Part shown: piece by piece, positions 23,741 through 34,005 of the stretch
Layout of the letters: every line of letters begins with the position of its first letter
How positions within the stretch are numbered: position 1 is the first letter of the stretch
NCBI RefSeq assembly: GCF_009882935.1
Contig: NZ_WTVA01000015.1
Span: forward strand, 939,108 to 1,003,107
From: Sneathiella chungangensis
GTDB taxonomy: Bacteria; Pseudomonadota; Alphaproteobacteria; Sneathiellales; Sneathiellaceae
Reading direction: 5' to 3'
Length of the DNA: 64,000 bases
Position numbers and translations under genes: made by a program
Notes under the pieces: generated by a model
What the model was told of the DNA's origin: nothing
The model's database searches: none
Seen by the model: the letters and a program-made list of their open reading frames with translations, nothing else

Positions 23741-26191
23741 ATGAAGAAAAGCCTTCGATCCCCGATAACACGAATGAGCCAGGCCATGATCGTTCTGGGC
23801 ATCTGCGCGGCGTTGATTGTCGCCTTCGTGAATTTGCGCGACAAGCCGATCGTCCAGCTGATCGAGGGGCAACTGCTCGACTGGCGGTTTATCCTGCGCG
23901 GCCCGGTCCCGGTCGACCGGAATATTGAACTGATCCTGATTGAGGACAGCGACGCCATCGCCGGAGAGGGCACAACCGTTTCCGCGGCCAAGCTGATCGA
24001 CGGCGTCGAGGCGCTTGCGAAACTCGGCGCGAGGACGATCGTCCTCGATCCACGGCTGGTGCGGATGAGCGCGCCGGGCGCCAAGCAGTCGGACCCGACC
24101 CAGGATATCGACCTTGCCAAGGCGTTGAACGAGGTTGGCAATGTGATGGTGCCCTATGTCTTCTCGCTGACGCCGTCGGCGGGCGGGCGGACGGCGCTTC
24201 CCTCGGCGATCCAGCGGACGGCCTATAGCGAATTCAGAACCCGGGATACCTCGTCGGTCAAGCGCCCCGTCGAGGCGGGCGGCTATTTCGCGCCGGGCGC
24301 CGAACTTCTCGCCGCCGGTCAGCCCGGTCATGTGACCTATTCCGTGCGCCATTCGAGAAGCCGGCAGTTCGCCTATCCGGTGATCGGGTACGGCGGCTCC
24401 TATTATCCCTCCCTCGCGATCGAGGCCTATCGGCATTCGGCGGATATGCGGATCGCGGATATCGAAGTGAATTTCGGCGAGGGGATCAGCATCGGCAGCC
24501 TCTATATCCCGACCGATAGCAAAATGCGGCTTGCCGTCAATTACCACGGTCCCGGCGGCAGCTACAAACGGACCAGATTCACCGACCTGCTCGCCGGCGA
24601 GCTGCCGGAGGACAACTTCAAGGGGAAGCTGGTGCTGATGGGCTTTGCCGCCTCCGTCACCGATGGGGCCTTTACGACACCCTTTGATCCGGCGATGTCG
24701 GAGGTCGAGTTTCTTGCCAATGTCATCGACAATCTCGGGCGCGCGAATCCGTTGATCCGCTCCCAGCAGGTGATTGTCCTCGATATCCTGCTGCTGGCGC
24801 TGATCGGCCTGTTCTTCGCGCTGGTCTCGGCGGCGCGGCGGAACTGGGCGGTTGTCACCCTGGCGATTATCGCGACGGCGCTGCTGGTGGTCGGGAATGT
24901 TCAGGCCTTTGTCCTTTTCAACCTCTGGCTCGGCCTCACCTTCCCGCTGATGGCCATGGTGATCTGCACCCTTGTGCTGGTGGCGACCAAGCAGATTTCG
25001 CGGCGGCGGCGGCTGGCCCTCAAGGCTGCCGAGGAGGCGGAGGAAACCCAGTTCAGCGCCCCCTGGACGTTCGATCGGGTGGCGCGAAAAGTGGAGCCGG
25101 AGATGGCGGAGACCGCGGCCGCGGAGGAGGAGAGCGAGGACGAGGCGGGTGAGCCGAAGCCCGAAGACGAGGTCCTGACCCTCACTGCCGTTCAGGAAGA
25201 AATTGCCGGCATGCCCGATTTCCAGGCCGAGCCGGAAAAGAGCGGCGAGAGCGACGAGAGCGACGGGGAAGCCGAGGAAATGGTGGAGGGCGCGGCGGCG
25301 GAAGAGGAAACGCCCGCGAGCCCGGCGCCGCCATCGAATGTTGCGCCCTTCAAGCCAGCGGCCAATCCCGCGCCGGGACCCGGTGCGCTTCCGGTTCCGC
25401 CAAAGCCCGCCGTGAAAGAGCCGCCGGTGCAGGCCGTGACGCCGCCGCCGACGGAAAAGCAGGAAACGCCCGCCACGGCGCAGAAACATAAAAAGCCGGC
25501 CTCGCTTATTCCGGTGCTGGAACCGGCGCCGCGCCGGGAAAAGGTCGCGCTCACCTCGGTGGCCGGTCCGGCGCTCGGCGCGCGGTCGGCCAACAAATAT
25601 GATGTGGCGGTTCTTTTCCTCAATATGAGTGGTTTCCGGGCCGCCGCGAAGGGCTTCGGGCCGACGCGGGCGGTCCAGTTTCTGCATTCTTTATACCAGC
25701 TTATCGAAAAAACAATCACCGCCCATGGCGGCTTTCTCGAGCAGTTCGGCGATGACGATGTGATGGGGCTTTTCGGCCTGCCCGAGGGCGATTCGCAAGA
25801 TGCGGAAAGCTGCGTCCGGGCGGCGCGGGATCTGGCGAAGGCGCTGGCGGACTGGGCGGCGCAGCAGGATTTCCCCGCCGGAAAAACCGTCGATTTCTGC
25901 ATTGCCGCCGATTTCGGCCCTGTCCGCGTCCATGCGGGCGGCGACGACGACAATCCGGATATCAGCCTGTCCGGCTATACCATCGGGCTCGCCAGCCGCC
26001 TCGACAAATCCGTCGCCGCAAAAGGGGCGGACGTCGTGATCTCGGAAGCGCTCATGTCCAAGGTGCAGGAGACGGACCTCACCGGGGAGTTGAAGGAAGG
26101 GTTCACCGAACAGCCGATGCAGCAGGTGCCCGGCGCGGCGGAACTTGTCGGGATCTGGCGGGCGGAGATTGGCGCGGGCCCCGGGAAATAG
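23741..26191 (+). CDS. CHASE2-domain membrane protein with degenerate class III cyclase domain
   Basis: 816 residues. An N-terminal membrane segment (about 14-30) precedes an extracytoplasmic CHASE2 sensor domain (about 35-335), then three hydrophobic segments (about 345-415), a long acidic and proline/alanine-rich linker (about 430-605) and a cyclase homology domain (about 620-790). Residues needed for cyclase activity are altered: the first metal Asp reads FLNMSGF (Asn628), the Lys before the second metal Asp reads EQFGDDD, and the transition-state Asn reads IGLASRL with Gly. One metal Asp and the final Arg remain. It probably does not make cAMP and may act as a partner or regulator of an active cyclase. 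It stands alone, 250 bp after the divergent VOC operon. Confidence 0.82.
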   Translation: MKKSLRSPITRMSQAMIVLGICAALIVAFVNLRDKPIVQLIEGQLLDWRFILRGPVPVDRNIELILIEDSDAIAGEGTTVSAAKLIDGVEALAKLGARTIVLDPRLVRMSAPGAKQSDPTQDIDLAKALNEVGNVMVPYVFSLTPSAGGRTALPSAIQRTAYSEFRTRDTSSVKRPVEAGGYFAPGAELLAAGQPGHVTYSVRHSRSRQFAYPVIGYGGSYYPSLAIEAYRHSADMRIADIEVNFGEGISIGSLYIPTDSKMRLAVNYHGPGGSYKRTRFTDLLAGELPEDNFKGKLVLMGFAASVTDGAFTTPFDPAMSEVEFLANVIDNLGRANPLIRSQQVIVLDILLLALIGLFFALVSAARRNWAVVTLAIIATALLVVGNVQAFVLFNLWLGLTFPLMAMVICTLVLVATKQISRRRRLALKAAEEAEETQFSAPWTFDRVARKVEPEMAETAAAEEESEDEAGEPKPEDEVLTLTAVQEEIAGMPDFQAEPEKSGESDESDGEAEEMVEGAAAEEETPASPAPPSNVAPFKPAANPAPGPGALPVPPKPAVKEPPVQAVTPPPTEKQETPATAQKHKKPASLIPVLEPAPRREKVALTSVAGPALGARSANKYDVAVLFLNMSGFRAAAKGFGPTRAVQFLHSLYQLIEKTITAHGGFLEQFGDDDVMGLFGLPEGDSQDAESCVRAARDLAKALADWAAQQDFPAGKTVDFCIAADFGPVRVHAGGDDDNPDISLSGYTIGLASRLDKSVAAKGADVVISEALMSKVQETDLTGELKEGFTEQPMQQVPGAAELVGIWRAEIGAGPGK

Positions 26192-26219
26192 GGCGCGCAC
26201 GGTGCCTGTTGTGCGCCGG

Positions 26220-26870
26220 CTAGTGAGCTGCGGGCGGATGAACGGCGTCGGGGGCGGCCTTTTGAAAGGCATCGATGGCGGCGCAGCGGTCGCCGATCGC
26301 GCGAAGGCGCGGCATGGCGGATAGATCGACGCCCCAGCGTTCGGCATTATAAAGCTGCGGGATCAGGCAGATATCGGCGATTGTCGGCCGGTCACCGACG
26401 CAGAAGTCACCGCGTCCCGGCTCTTTCGCCATGATGTCAAGGGCGGCGAGGCCCTTGGCCATGAAATGCCGCATCCAGTCGGCCTTCTCCCGATCCCCGC
26501 CGTTGGTCAGCTCCACCACCCGCGCCGCGACATTAAGGTTGCAAACGGGGTGAATATCCATCGCGACGACATGCGCCATGGCGCGGGCCTTCTGCCGGTC
26601 GAGGGGCCCTTCCGGCAGCAGCGGGACATGCGGCCGCGTTTCCTCCAGATAATCGATGATGGCGAGGGATTGCGTCATCATCTGCCCGTCGATATCGAGT
26701 GCGGGCACAAAACCCTGCGGATTGCGCGCAAGATGCGCCGCGGAGAGATGCTCCCTTGTCAGCAGATTGACCGGCACGGCGCGATAGGCGATTTCCTTGA
26801 GGTTGAGCGCGATGCGAACGCGATAGCTCGCGCTGGACCGCCAGTAGTCATATAGCGTGATGTCGCTCAT
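26220..26870 (-). CDS. maiA: Maleylacetoacetate isomerase, zeta-class GST
   Basis: 216 residues. Isomerises maleylacetoacetate to fumarylacetoacetate in the homogentisate pathway using glutathione. The zeta-class signature SSxSxRVRIALNLK is present as RSSASYRVRIALNLK, followed by NPQGFVPALDIDG and QSLAIIDYLEE. Last gene of the minus-strand hmg operon, 14 bp after the 65-residue hydroxylase partner. All neighbours needed for homogentisate breakdown are present, so this assignment is firm. Confidence 0.92.
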   Translation of the reverse strand: MSDITLYDYWRSSASYRVRIALNLKEIAYRAVPVNLLTREHLSAAHLARNPQGFVPALDIDGQMMTQSLAIIDYLEETRPHVPLLPEGPLDRQKARAMAHVVAMDIHPVCNLNVAARVVELTNGGDREKADWMRHFMAKGLAALDIMAKEPGRGDFCVGDRPTIADICLIPQLYNAERWGVDLSAMPRLRAIGDRCAAIDAFQKAAPDAVHPPAAH

Positions 26871-26884
26871 CCCCGCCCCGCCGG

Positions 26885-27082
26885 TCAGCTTCTGGCCGCG
26901 CGGTCGATGGCCGCGGAGAGGGTGGTTAAATCCCCCACCTCATTGGCGAGGATCAGGACAAGCCGGGCATTCAGCGCCGCGGATTGATCGAAATCCAGCC
27001 CCTCATGCGCCTTCATCAACAGCTCGTAAAACTCATCGCCATGGGGTTGCAGGTTATCCTCGGGGCTTATTCTCTTGCTCAT
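26885..27082 (-). CDS. DUF2783-like small protein, probable aromatic hydroxylase partner (MhaB-like)
   Basis: 65 residues, acidic and probably all-helical (FYELLMKAHEGLDFDQSAALNARLVLILANEVGD), no cysteine or signal. Its start overlaps the FAD hydroxylase stop by four bases, so the two are translated together. Size and position match MhaB, the small coupling protein that works with flavoprotein MhaA in the 3-hydroxyphenylacetate 6-hydroxylase of Pseudomonas putida. This is inferred from context and length; the similarity was not computed. Confidence 0.7.
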   Translation of the reverse strand: MSKRISPEDNLQPHGDEFYELLMKAHEGLDFDQSAALNARLVLILANEVGDLTTLSAAIDRAARS

Positions 27083-28668
27083 GATGCGGTCTCCAGGGCG
27101 GCTTGGCCTTTTGCGCGGGCCAGCGCCTGAGTGAGGGTGGCAACGTCTGTTCCCGCCTCGAAGGCGGCGGCGACATGCTGGTCCGGGCGGATCAGATAGA
27201 TCATATTATCCCCATAATGGGCGGTGACGTCGGGATGGTTTTCGAAATGCAGGGATTTCACGCCGGCAAGCGCATCGTCGCGCGTCTTTTTCCCGACCGT
27301 GAGCAGCATGAATTCGCCGCCGAGCTTGTTGAGGAGCCAGCCCTCGCCAAGCGGGGCATCGGGGCAGGGGGTACCGGGCGCGAGGCCCCGGTCCGTTCTG
27401 CGCGGGCTCTGCAGGGCCAACCCTTCCAGCGAGCAGGGCACCGACAACCGGCCCGAATTCACGAGGCGGCGGGCGAAGGGCAGATCGCTCGCGAGGTTGA
27501 GGACGGCATCGCGGAACACCGCCTCCATCTTCGATTTCGGGGTCATGAAGTTGGTCGCGCGGGAGGAATTCATGATATTTTCGGCTGCGCCATGGCGCCG
27601 TTCCTCATCATAGGTCATCAGCAAGTCCGGCGGCGCCTCGCCTTTGAGGACAGCGGCCAGCTTCCAGCCCAGATTATCGACATCCTGAATGCCGCCATTG
27701 CCGCCGCGCGCCCCAAAGGGGGAAACCACATGGGCGCTGTCGCCGACGAAAATCACCCGGCCATGAACGAATTTTTCCAGCATCGCGCAGGTAAAGCTGT
27801 AGACGCTGACCCAGTCAATCTCGAACGCGCGGTCCCCGACAATCTGCTTGAGCCGCGGGATCACCTTCTCGGGCTTCGCTTCCTCGGCCGGGTCGGAGCC
27901 GAATTCCAGCTGTAAATCAATGCGATAGATATCATCCGGCTGCTTGTGGAGGAGGGCGGACTGCCCCGTGTGAAAGGGCGGCTTGAACCAGAACCAGCGT
28001 TCCGGCGTCTCGCTCTCGAACGGGGGCTTTGGCATATCCACATCGGTGATCAGGAAATGTTCCTCGAAGGTATGCCCCTCGAATTTGAGGCCCATGCGCT
28101 GGCGGATCCGGGATTTCGCCCCGTCGCAGGCAAGCACATAGTCGGCGGCAAGCTGGTAATCCCCCTCCGCTGTCTGCACGGTCAGCGTGACGCCATCCGC
28201 CACAACCTCTTCCCCCGTCACCTTGCTCAGCCAGCGGAGATCAATGAGGTCCGGGAAATCGGCAATCCGGTCAACGAGATATTCCTCCACATAATATTGC
28301 TGAAGATTGACGAAGGCCGGCATTTTATGGGCGTCATCGGGCAGCAGATCGAAGTTGTAGACTTCTTTGTCGCCATGAAACAAACGACCGACCTTCCAGG
28401 TGACGCCTTTTTCTAGCATCCTGTCCCCGATGCCGAGACGGTCGAAGATTTCAAGGGTGCGTTTGGCCCAGCAGATGGCGCGGGAACCGACGGAGACCAC
28501 ATTATTATCGTCCAGAATGACCGAGCGGATGCCCTTCAGCGCCAGATCAATCGCCATAGCCATGCCGATGGGCCCCGCGCCGACAATGGCGACGGGGTAT
28601 CGGCCCGGGGTCTCGCCCTTCAGCTCCGGCGGCGTTCGAAACGGATATTCCCTGTTTTCATAATGCAT
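27079..28668 (-). CDS. FAD-dependent aromatic hydroxylase (MhpA/MhaA type)
   Basis: 529 residues. FAD motif VAIVGAGPIGMAMAIDLALKG at about residues 23-43, the DG motif YVLACDGAKSRIR, and the GD motif RVIFVGDSAHVVSPFGARGGNGGIQD place it in the class A flavoprotein hydroxylases near 3-(3-hydroxyphenyl)propionate hydroxylase. In an hmg operon its likely product is homogentisate, from 3-hydroxyphenylacetate, which would make it MhaA-like; the very small cotranslated partner supports that. The start at 28668 lies 8 bp after the preceding gene; a longer frame to 28842 would overlap that gene. Other phenolic substrates remain possible. Confidence 0.82.
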   Translation of the reverse strand: MHYENREYPFRTPPELKGETPGRYPVAIVGAGPIGMAMAIDLALKGIRSVILDDNNVVSVGSRAICWAKRTLEIFDRLGIGDRMLEKGVTWKVGRLFHGDKEVYNFDLLPDDAHKMPAFVNLQQYYVEEYLVDRIADFPDLIDLRWLSKVTGEEVVADGVTLTVQTAEGDYQLAADYVLACDGAKSRIRQRMGLKFEGHTFEEHFLITDVDMPKPPFESETPERWFWFKPPFHTGQSALLHKQPDDIYRIDLQLEFGSDPAEEAKPEKVIPRLKQIVGDRAFEIDWVSVYSFTCAMLEKFVHGRVIFVGDSAHVVSPFGARGGNGGIQDVDNLGWKLAAVLKGEAPPDLLMTYDEERRHGAAENIMNSSRATNFMTPKSKMEAVFRDAVLNLASDLPFARRLVNSGRLSVPCSLEGLALQSPRRTDRGLAPGTPCPDAPLGEGWLLNKLGGEFMLLTVGKKTRDDALAGVKSLHFENHPDVTAHYGDNMIYLIRPDQHVAAAFEAGTDVATLTQALARAKGQAALETAS

Positions 28669-28675
28669 GGCCGGA

Positions 28676-29626
28676 TTAACCCTGCAAGGACGCCCACATT
28701 TCCTTGTCCCGCGCCGCCGTCCAGATGCGCGGGGTATCGATTCCCTGCGCCTCGTCATAGGCGCGGGCGACATTGAACGGCAGGCAATGCTCGTAAATGG
28801 CATAATCGGCGAATTTCGGATCGCACTCGGCGCGCACCGCATCCCAGGCCTCTTTCAGGCTGCCCCCGCGCGCGACAACGGCGGCGACCGGGCGATAGGT
28901 GCTTTCGACGAAATCGCGGGTGTTGGTGAGGGCGGCCGTCACCATCTCATCACCGACAAGCGCATCGCCGCGCCCGGGCACGATGGATTTCGGGTTGAAG
29001 GCGGCGATGGCGTCCAGGGTCTTGCCCCAGTCGTTGAAATGCCCGTCTCCGCAATAGCAGGCAGAATGATACTCGACCACGTCGCCCGAAAAGATCACAC
29101 CCGCATCCGGCACATGGACCACCACATCACCGGCGGTATGGGCGCGGCCGAGATGCATCAGATCGACGCGCCGCTTTCCAAGATAGACGGTCATCTTTTT
29201 CGAAAAAGTCATGGTGGGCCAGGTGAGGCTGGGAATCCCTTCATGCCCTTCGAACAGGCGCGGGAAGCGTTCAAACTCGCTGTCCCAGTCTTCCTGTCCG
29301 CGTTCGGCGACCATGGCGCGGCATTTATCGGAGGCAATGATTTCCTCGGCCTGATAGGCGGAAGCACCGAGCACCCGGACCGCATGATAATGGGAGAGAA
29401 CGACATATTTTATCGGCTTGTCGGTGACGGAGCGAATGCGTTCGATCACCATATTGGCCATGCGCGGGGTCGCCTGCGTATCGATGACCATCACGCTGTC
29501 ATCACCGATGATCACGCCGGTATTGGGGTCCCCCTCCGCCGTGAAGGCCCAGAGATCGCGGCCGATTTCGGTGAAGGAGATGGTTTTTTCTTCCATGTCG
29601 CCTTGCGAGGCAAATGCTTTGCTCAT
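28676..29626 (-). CDS. Metallo-beta-lactamase-fold hydrolase with one-metal site
   Basis: 316 residues. The metal motif is H79-Y-H81-A-V83-R84 instead of HxHxDH. His163 (AHTAGD) and Asp182 (SGDVVEYH) are present, but the last His is replaced (VPGRGDAL, Arg219). Thus the three-His site is complete while the second metal site is lost. It lies inside the hmg operon between the FAA hydrolase and the FAD hydroxylase, so it may hydrolyse an ester or thioester intermediate or side product of aromatic breakdown. An AGGG sequence lies 8 bp before the ATG. Confidence 0.8.
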   Translation of the reverse strand: MSKAFASQGDMEEKTISFTEIGRDLWAFTAEGDPNTGVIIGDDSVMVIDTQATPRMANMVIERIRSVTDKPIKYVVLSHYHAVRVLGASAYQAEEIIASDKCRAMVAERGQEDWDSEFERFPRLFEGHEGIPSLTWPTMTFSKKMTVYLGKRRVDLMHLGRAHTAGDVVVHVPDAGVIFSGDVVEYHSACYCGDGHFNDWGKTLDAIAAFNPKSIVPGRGDALVGDEMVTAALTNTRDFVESTYRPVAAVVARGGSLKEAWDAVRAECDPKFADYAIYEHCLPFNVARAYDEAQGIDTPRIWTAARDKEMWASLQG

Positions 29627-29644
29627 GATGTTTTCCCTATAGGT

Positions 29645-30663
29645 TTACGCGCCGGGCGCGGTGTATTTTTCAACAGTCTGGTCAATCGCGCCGAAGATGG
29701 AGGCGCCGGTTGCATCTTTCATCTCAATTCGCACGGTATCGCCGAATTTCATGAAGGGGGTGACGGGCTTGCCGCCGTTGATCATCTCGATCATGCGGAT
29801 TTCCGCGATGCAGGAATATCCGGCGCCGCCCTCCGCGATGGATTTCCCGGGCCCGTCGCCGAGCTTGTTGGAGACGGTGCCCGAGCCGATGATCGAACCG
29901 GCGCAGAGCGGGCGGGTTTTCGCCGCATGGGCGATCAGCTCGCCAAAATCGAAGGTCATGTCGATGCCCGCATTGGCCTTGCCAAAGGGCTTTCCGTTAT
30001 AGTCAACAAGGAGCGGCAGATGCAGCCGTCCGCCGTCCCAGGCCTCGCCAAGTTCGTCGGGCGTCACGGCGACAGGGGCGAAGGCACTCGACGGTTTGGC
30101 ATGGAAAAAGCCGAACCCCTTGCCAAGTTCCGCCGGGATCAAGCCGCGCAAGGAGACGTCATTGGCGATCATAATGAGACGGATGGCCGCCCGCGCCTGA
30201 TCCGCCGTCGCACCCATCGGCACATCATCGACGATCACAGCGATTTCCCCCTCCATATCGATGCCATAGGCCTCATCGGCCATGCGGATCGGGTCATGGG
30301 GCGCGAGGAAGCTGTCCGATCCGCCCTGATACATCAACGGATCGGTCCAGAAGGACGGCGGCATTTCCGCCCCGCGCGCCTTGCGCACCAGCTCCACATG
30401 ATTGACATAGGCCGAGCCGTCCGCCCATTGATAGGCGCGCGGCAGCGGAGAATGCGCCGTGCGTTCGTCGAATTTCTCACCCAAAGACCCGTCACTCTCC
30501 AGCTTTTCCGCGATCTTGCGGAGTTTCGGGGCCGCTTCCGTCCAGTTATCGAGGGCGCCCTGTAAATGGTCGGAAATCTCCGGCACGGCGACGCAGCGGG
30601 AAAGATCCCTCGTGACAATGACGAGCTTTCCGTCCCGGCTGCCGTCTTTCAAGGTTGCAAGCT

Positions 30664-30667
<4 letters not shown>
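29645..30667 (-). CDS. Fumarylacetoacetate hydrolase family protein
   Basis: 340 residues. Cleaves fumarylacetoacetate to fumarate and acetoacetate. The FAH core is visible: [15 protein letters not shown] (metal-binding Glu residues), [32 protein letters not shown] and [10 protein letters not shown]. It starts four bases inside the hmgA stop and precedes the metallo-beta-lactamase-fold gene by 18 bp. The length and N-terminal region resemble the shorter bacterial FAH type found beside hmgA. Final step of the homogentisate pathway encoded here. Confidence 0.88.
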
Positions 30668-31971
<1,304 letters not shown>

Positions 31972-32005
31972 TGGGACAAATCCTTGTTGATCTTCTCCGT
32001 AGAAA

Positions 32006-32037
32006 TTAGTAACATTTGTAACAGTCTGTTTTGTAAC
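32006..32037. promoter_or_regulatory. Putative MarR operator between hmgA and marR
   Basis: The 86-bp divergent gap holds three copies of TTnGTAAC (32006-32013, 32015-32022, 32030-32037) and the 5+1+5 palindrome AACAGTCTGTT (32020-32030). Such sites between a MarR gene and its target operon are usual autoregulatory operators. The gap must contain both promoters; I could not assign -35 and -10 boxes with confidence. Confidence 0.5.
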
Positions 32038-32057
32038 TATCAAGAAAGTTTTTTTTG

Positions 32058-32522
32058 ATGAATCTCGTTTTGGAGGAATTTCTTCCCTACCGCTTCAATC
32101 GCCTGGCCGAGGCGCTCAGTCGCAATGCGAGTGTCACCTACAAATCGGAATATGGAATGACACGGCCGGAATGGCGGGCCTTTGCGCTGCTGGGCCAGAA
32201 GGGCACGATGACGGCGACCGAGATCTCCTATTACTCGACCATGCATAAGACGAAGGTCAGCCGCGCCATCTTCGCGCTGGAACAGAAACGCTGGCTGGTG
32301 CGGGAGGTTGATGAAAATGACCGGCGGCTGGAACGCATTACCCTGACGGCGACGGGAAAACGGGCCTATGAAAAGCTGGTGCCGAAGATGCAGCAGATAG
32401 AAAAGGAAATGATCGCCCGCTTGGGCACGGAAAACAGCGCCGCGCTCTTCAAGGGGCTCGCGGCCCTTGAGGAGCTGTATCTGGATAGGGAAACCGCCGC
32501 GCGTGCGCGAAAAGCGGGCTAG
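32058..32522 (+). CDS. MarR-family regulator, probable controller of the hmg operon
   Basis: 154 residues from the ATG at 32058 (a TTG directly before it is a possible alternative). Winged-helix DNA-binding domain: [67 protein letters not shown], with the DxR wing. It is transcribed divergently from hmgA and should repress the operon until an aromatic ligand such as homogentisate binds, as known for other hmg regulators. Its stop overlaps the convergent PhyH gene by four bases. Confidence 0.88.
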   Translation: MNLVLEEFLPYRFNRLAEALSRNASVTYKSEYGMTRPEWRAFALLGQKGTMTATEISYYSTMHKTKVSRAIFALEQKRWLVREVDENDRRLERITLTATGKRAYEKLVPKMQQIEKEMIARLGTENSAALFKGLAALEELYLDRETAARARKAG

Positions 32523-33331
32523 GCCTGCCAGACGACCGGGAAAAGGTCGCTATCGAGGGGCGCGCCGGGCGGAATCATCGGATCGCGCAGCATTTTCTGA
32601 AGATTTGGCCGCGGATTATAGGTGACATCATGGCCGGCCCAGCGCTGGATATAGGCGCGGCGGCGGACATTCGGCGTCCGGTTCGGCTGCGCCCCATGCA
32701 GGGTCAGGCCGTGATGAAGTGTGCAGTCCCCCGGTTCCAGCTCGAATGAGACGATGTCATATTCCTCGCGCGCGGCTTCCACGTCGGGCACTTCGGGCAG
32801 TTCCTCCTCATACTTCTGGTCGGGATCGAAGCTGATGGCGAGAAATTTCTTGCCCCAGCGATGCGAGCCGCGAAGATATTCCACCGCGCCGCTCTCGAAG
32901 GTGACGGGATCGAGCGCGAGCCAGAGCGTCGCCACCTGATCCCCCGCGACGGGCCAGTAGGTATAATCCTGATGCCAGGGCGTCGGGGTGGAGGTGTCCG
33001 GCTCCTTCACCAGAATCTGGTCGAACAGCAGATTGACCTTCTTCGCCTTCAGGATCGAGGCGGCAATCCGGGCCGCCGGGGAATTGAACACCGCATCCTT
33101 GAAACCGTCGAGATGATGGCAGACAAAGGTATCGCCGAAGAAAAAGCCGCTCGCGCCCTTGGCATCGATGCTTTTGACCATGCCCGATGGATTGGCGATA
33201 TCCTCGTCGATCAGATCGCGCAGGCGTTCGACCCAGTCCATATCGAAAAAGCCGCGAAGACAGACGACGCCATCCTCCTGAAATGTCCTGATTTCCTCAT
33301 CCGTTATCGGCCGCGTGAGCTTGTTGTTCAT
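32519..33331 (-). CDS. Phytanoyl-CoA dioxygenase (PhyH) family protein
   Basis: 270 residues. 2-oxoglutarate/Fe(II) oxygenase of the PhyH family, with the HxD motif in TPWHQDYTYW, a distal His in LHHGLTLHGAQPN and an Arg in NVRRRAYIQRW. The start at 33331 has GAGGAA just upstream; a longer frame to 33358 adds nine residues without such a site. It is convergent with the MarR gene and divergent from the PH-like gene. The substrate is unknown; members hydroxylate acyl chains or small metabolites. Confidence 0.85.
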   Translation of the reverse strand: MNNKLTRPITDEEIRTFQEDGVVCLRGFFDMDWVERLRDLIDEDIANPSGMVKSIDAKGASGFFFGDTFVCHHLDGFKDAVFNSPAARIAASILKAKKVNLLFDQILVKEPDTSTPTPWHQDYTYWPVAGDQVATLWLALDPVTFESGAVEYLRGSHRWGKKFLAISFDPDQKYEEELPEVPDVEAAREEYDIVSFELEPGDCTLHHGLTLHGAQPNRTPNVRRRAYIQRWAGHDVTYNPRPNLQKMLRDPMIPPGAPLDSDLFPVVWQA

Positions 33332-33398
33332 TATTTCCTCAAGGTTGTTTATGCGCACCCATTGCCCTTAATATATACCCAAATCATGAGGATGTGAA

Positions 33399-33995
33399 AT
33401 GACCCCTGCCGCGCCACCCTATTCTCCCGCAGAAACCTGGTTTCGCGATTCTGTTCTCTGGCCGGATGAAACGCTGATCTGGTCAGGCAGGCCGGGCATT
33501 TTCCGCTCCCTCTTCTTTAATTTCTGGTTCTGCATTGCGGGCGCTTTCCTGACCGCCCTGCTCGCCGCCTTCTGGTGGACGTCCGAGGGGATCAGCGATC
33601 CGCGCCTGCCCGAGATTGTGCTGGCGCTCGGCTCCTTCTGGCTTCTCTCAAGTCCGCTGCGCTATGGCTGGCGCGCGTATCGCACGGCCTATTTCGTGAC
33701 GGACAAGCGCGTGGTCATCCTGCGCAAGGGCCTGTTCCGCGTGCATGAAAGGGCGTTTCAGGCGAGCGAGATTACGAATTTCGAGCTCAAGCGCCTCACC
33801 GGAAGTCGCGGGGATATCCGCCTCCGCCTCAGTGAAGCAAACGCCCCGAACCCCTATCAGGATGACAAGGAGAAATACTGGCGCGGCCGGACGAGCTGGT
33901 ATGGCTCGGCCCCTTTTACGCAATATACCGATGGCCTCTGGGGTGTCGAAAATGCCTCCGTCCCCGCCGCCGCCATCCGCAAGCTGGCCTCATGA
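33399..33995 (+). CDS. Membrane protein with bacterial PH-like domain
   Basis: 198 residues. Two hydrophobic segments (about 35-60 and 70-88) are followed by a PH-like region, AYFVTDKRVVILRKGLFRVHERAFQASEITNFELK, which resembles bPH2 domains. The N-terminal motif WPDETLIWSGRP (a binding-type lead to the first helix) is common in this group. No enzymatic motif is seen. Single gene, flanked by convergent and divergent neighbours. Confidence 0.75.
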   Translation: MTPAAPPYSPAETWFRDSVLWPDETLIWSGRPGIFRSLFFNFWFCIAGAFLTALLAAFWWTSEGISDPRLPEIVLALGSFWLLSSPLRYGWRAYRTAYFVTDKRVVILRKGLFRVHERAFQASEITNFELKRLTGSRGDIRLRLSEANAPNPYQDDKEKYWRGRTSWYGSAPFTQYTDGLWGVENASVPAAAIRKLAS

Positions 33996-34005
33996 CCGGG
34001 CGGGA

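Noticed and set aside
23681-25687. Long open frame (668 codons) opposite the CHASE2 gene
   Set aside because: Arg/Gly-rich antisense shadow of a well-supported gene, without recognisable motifs.
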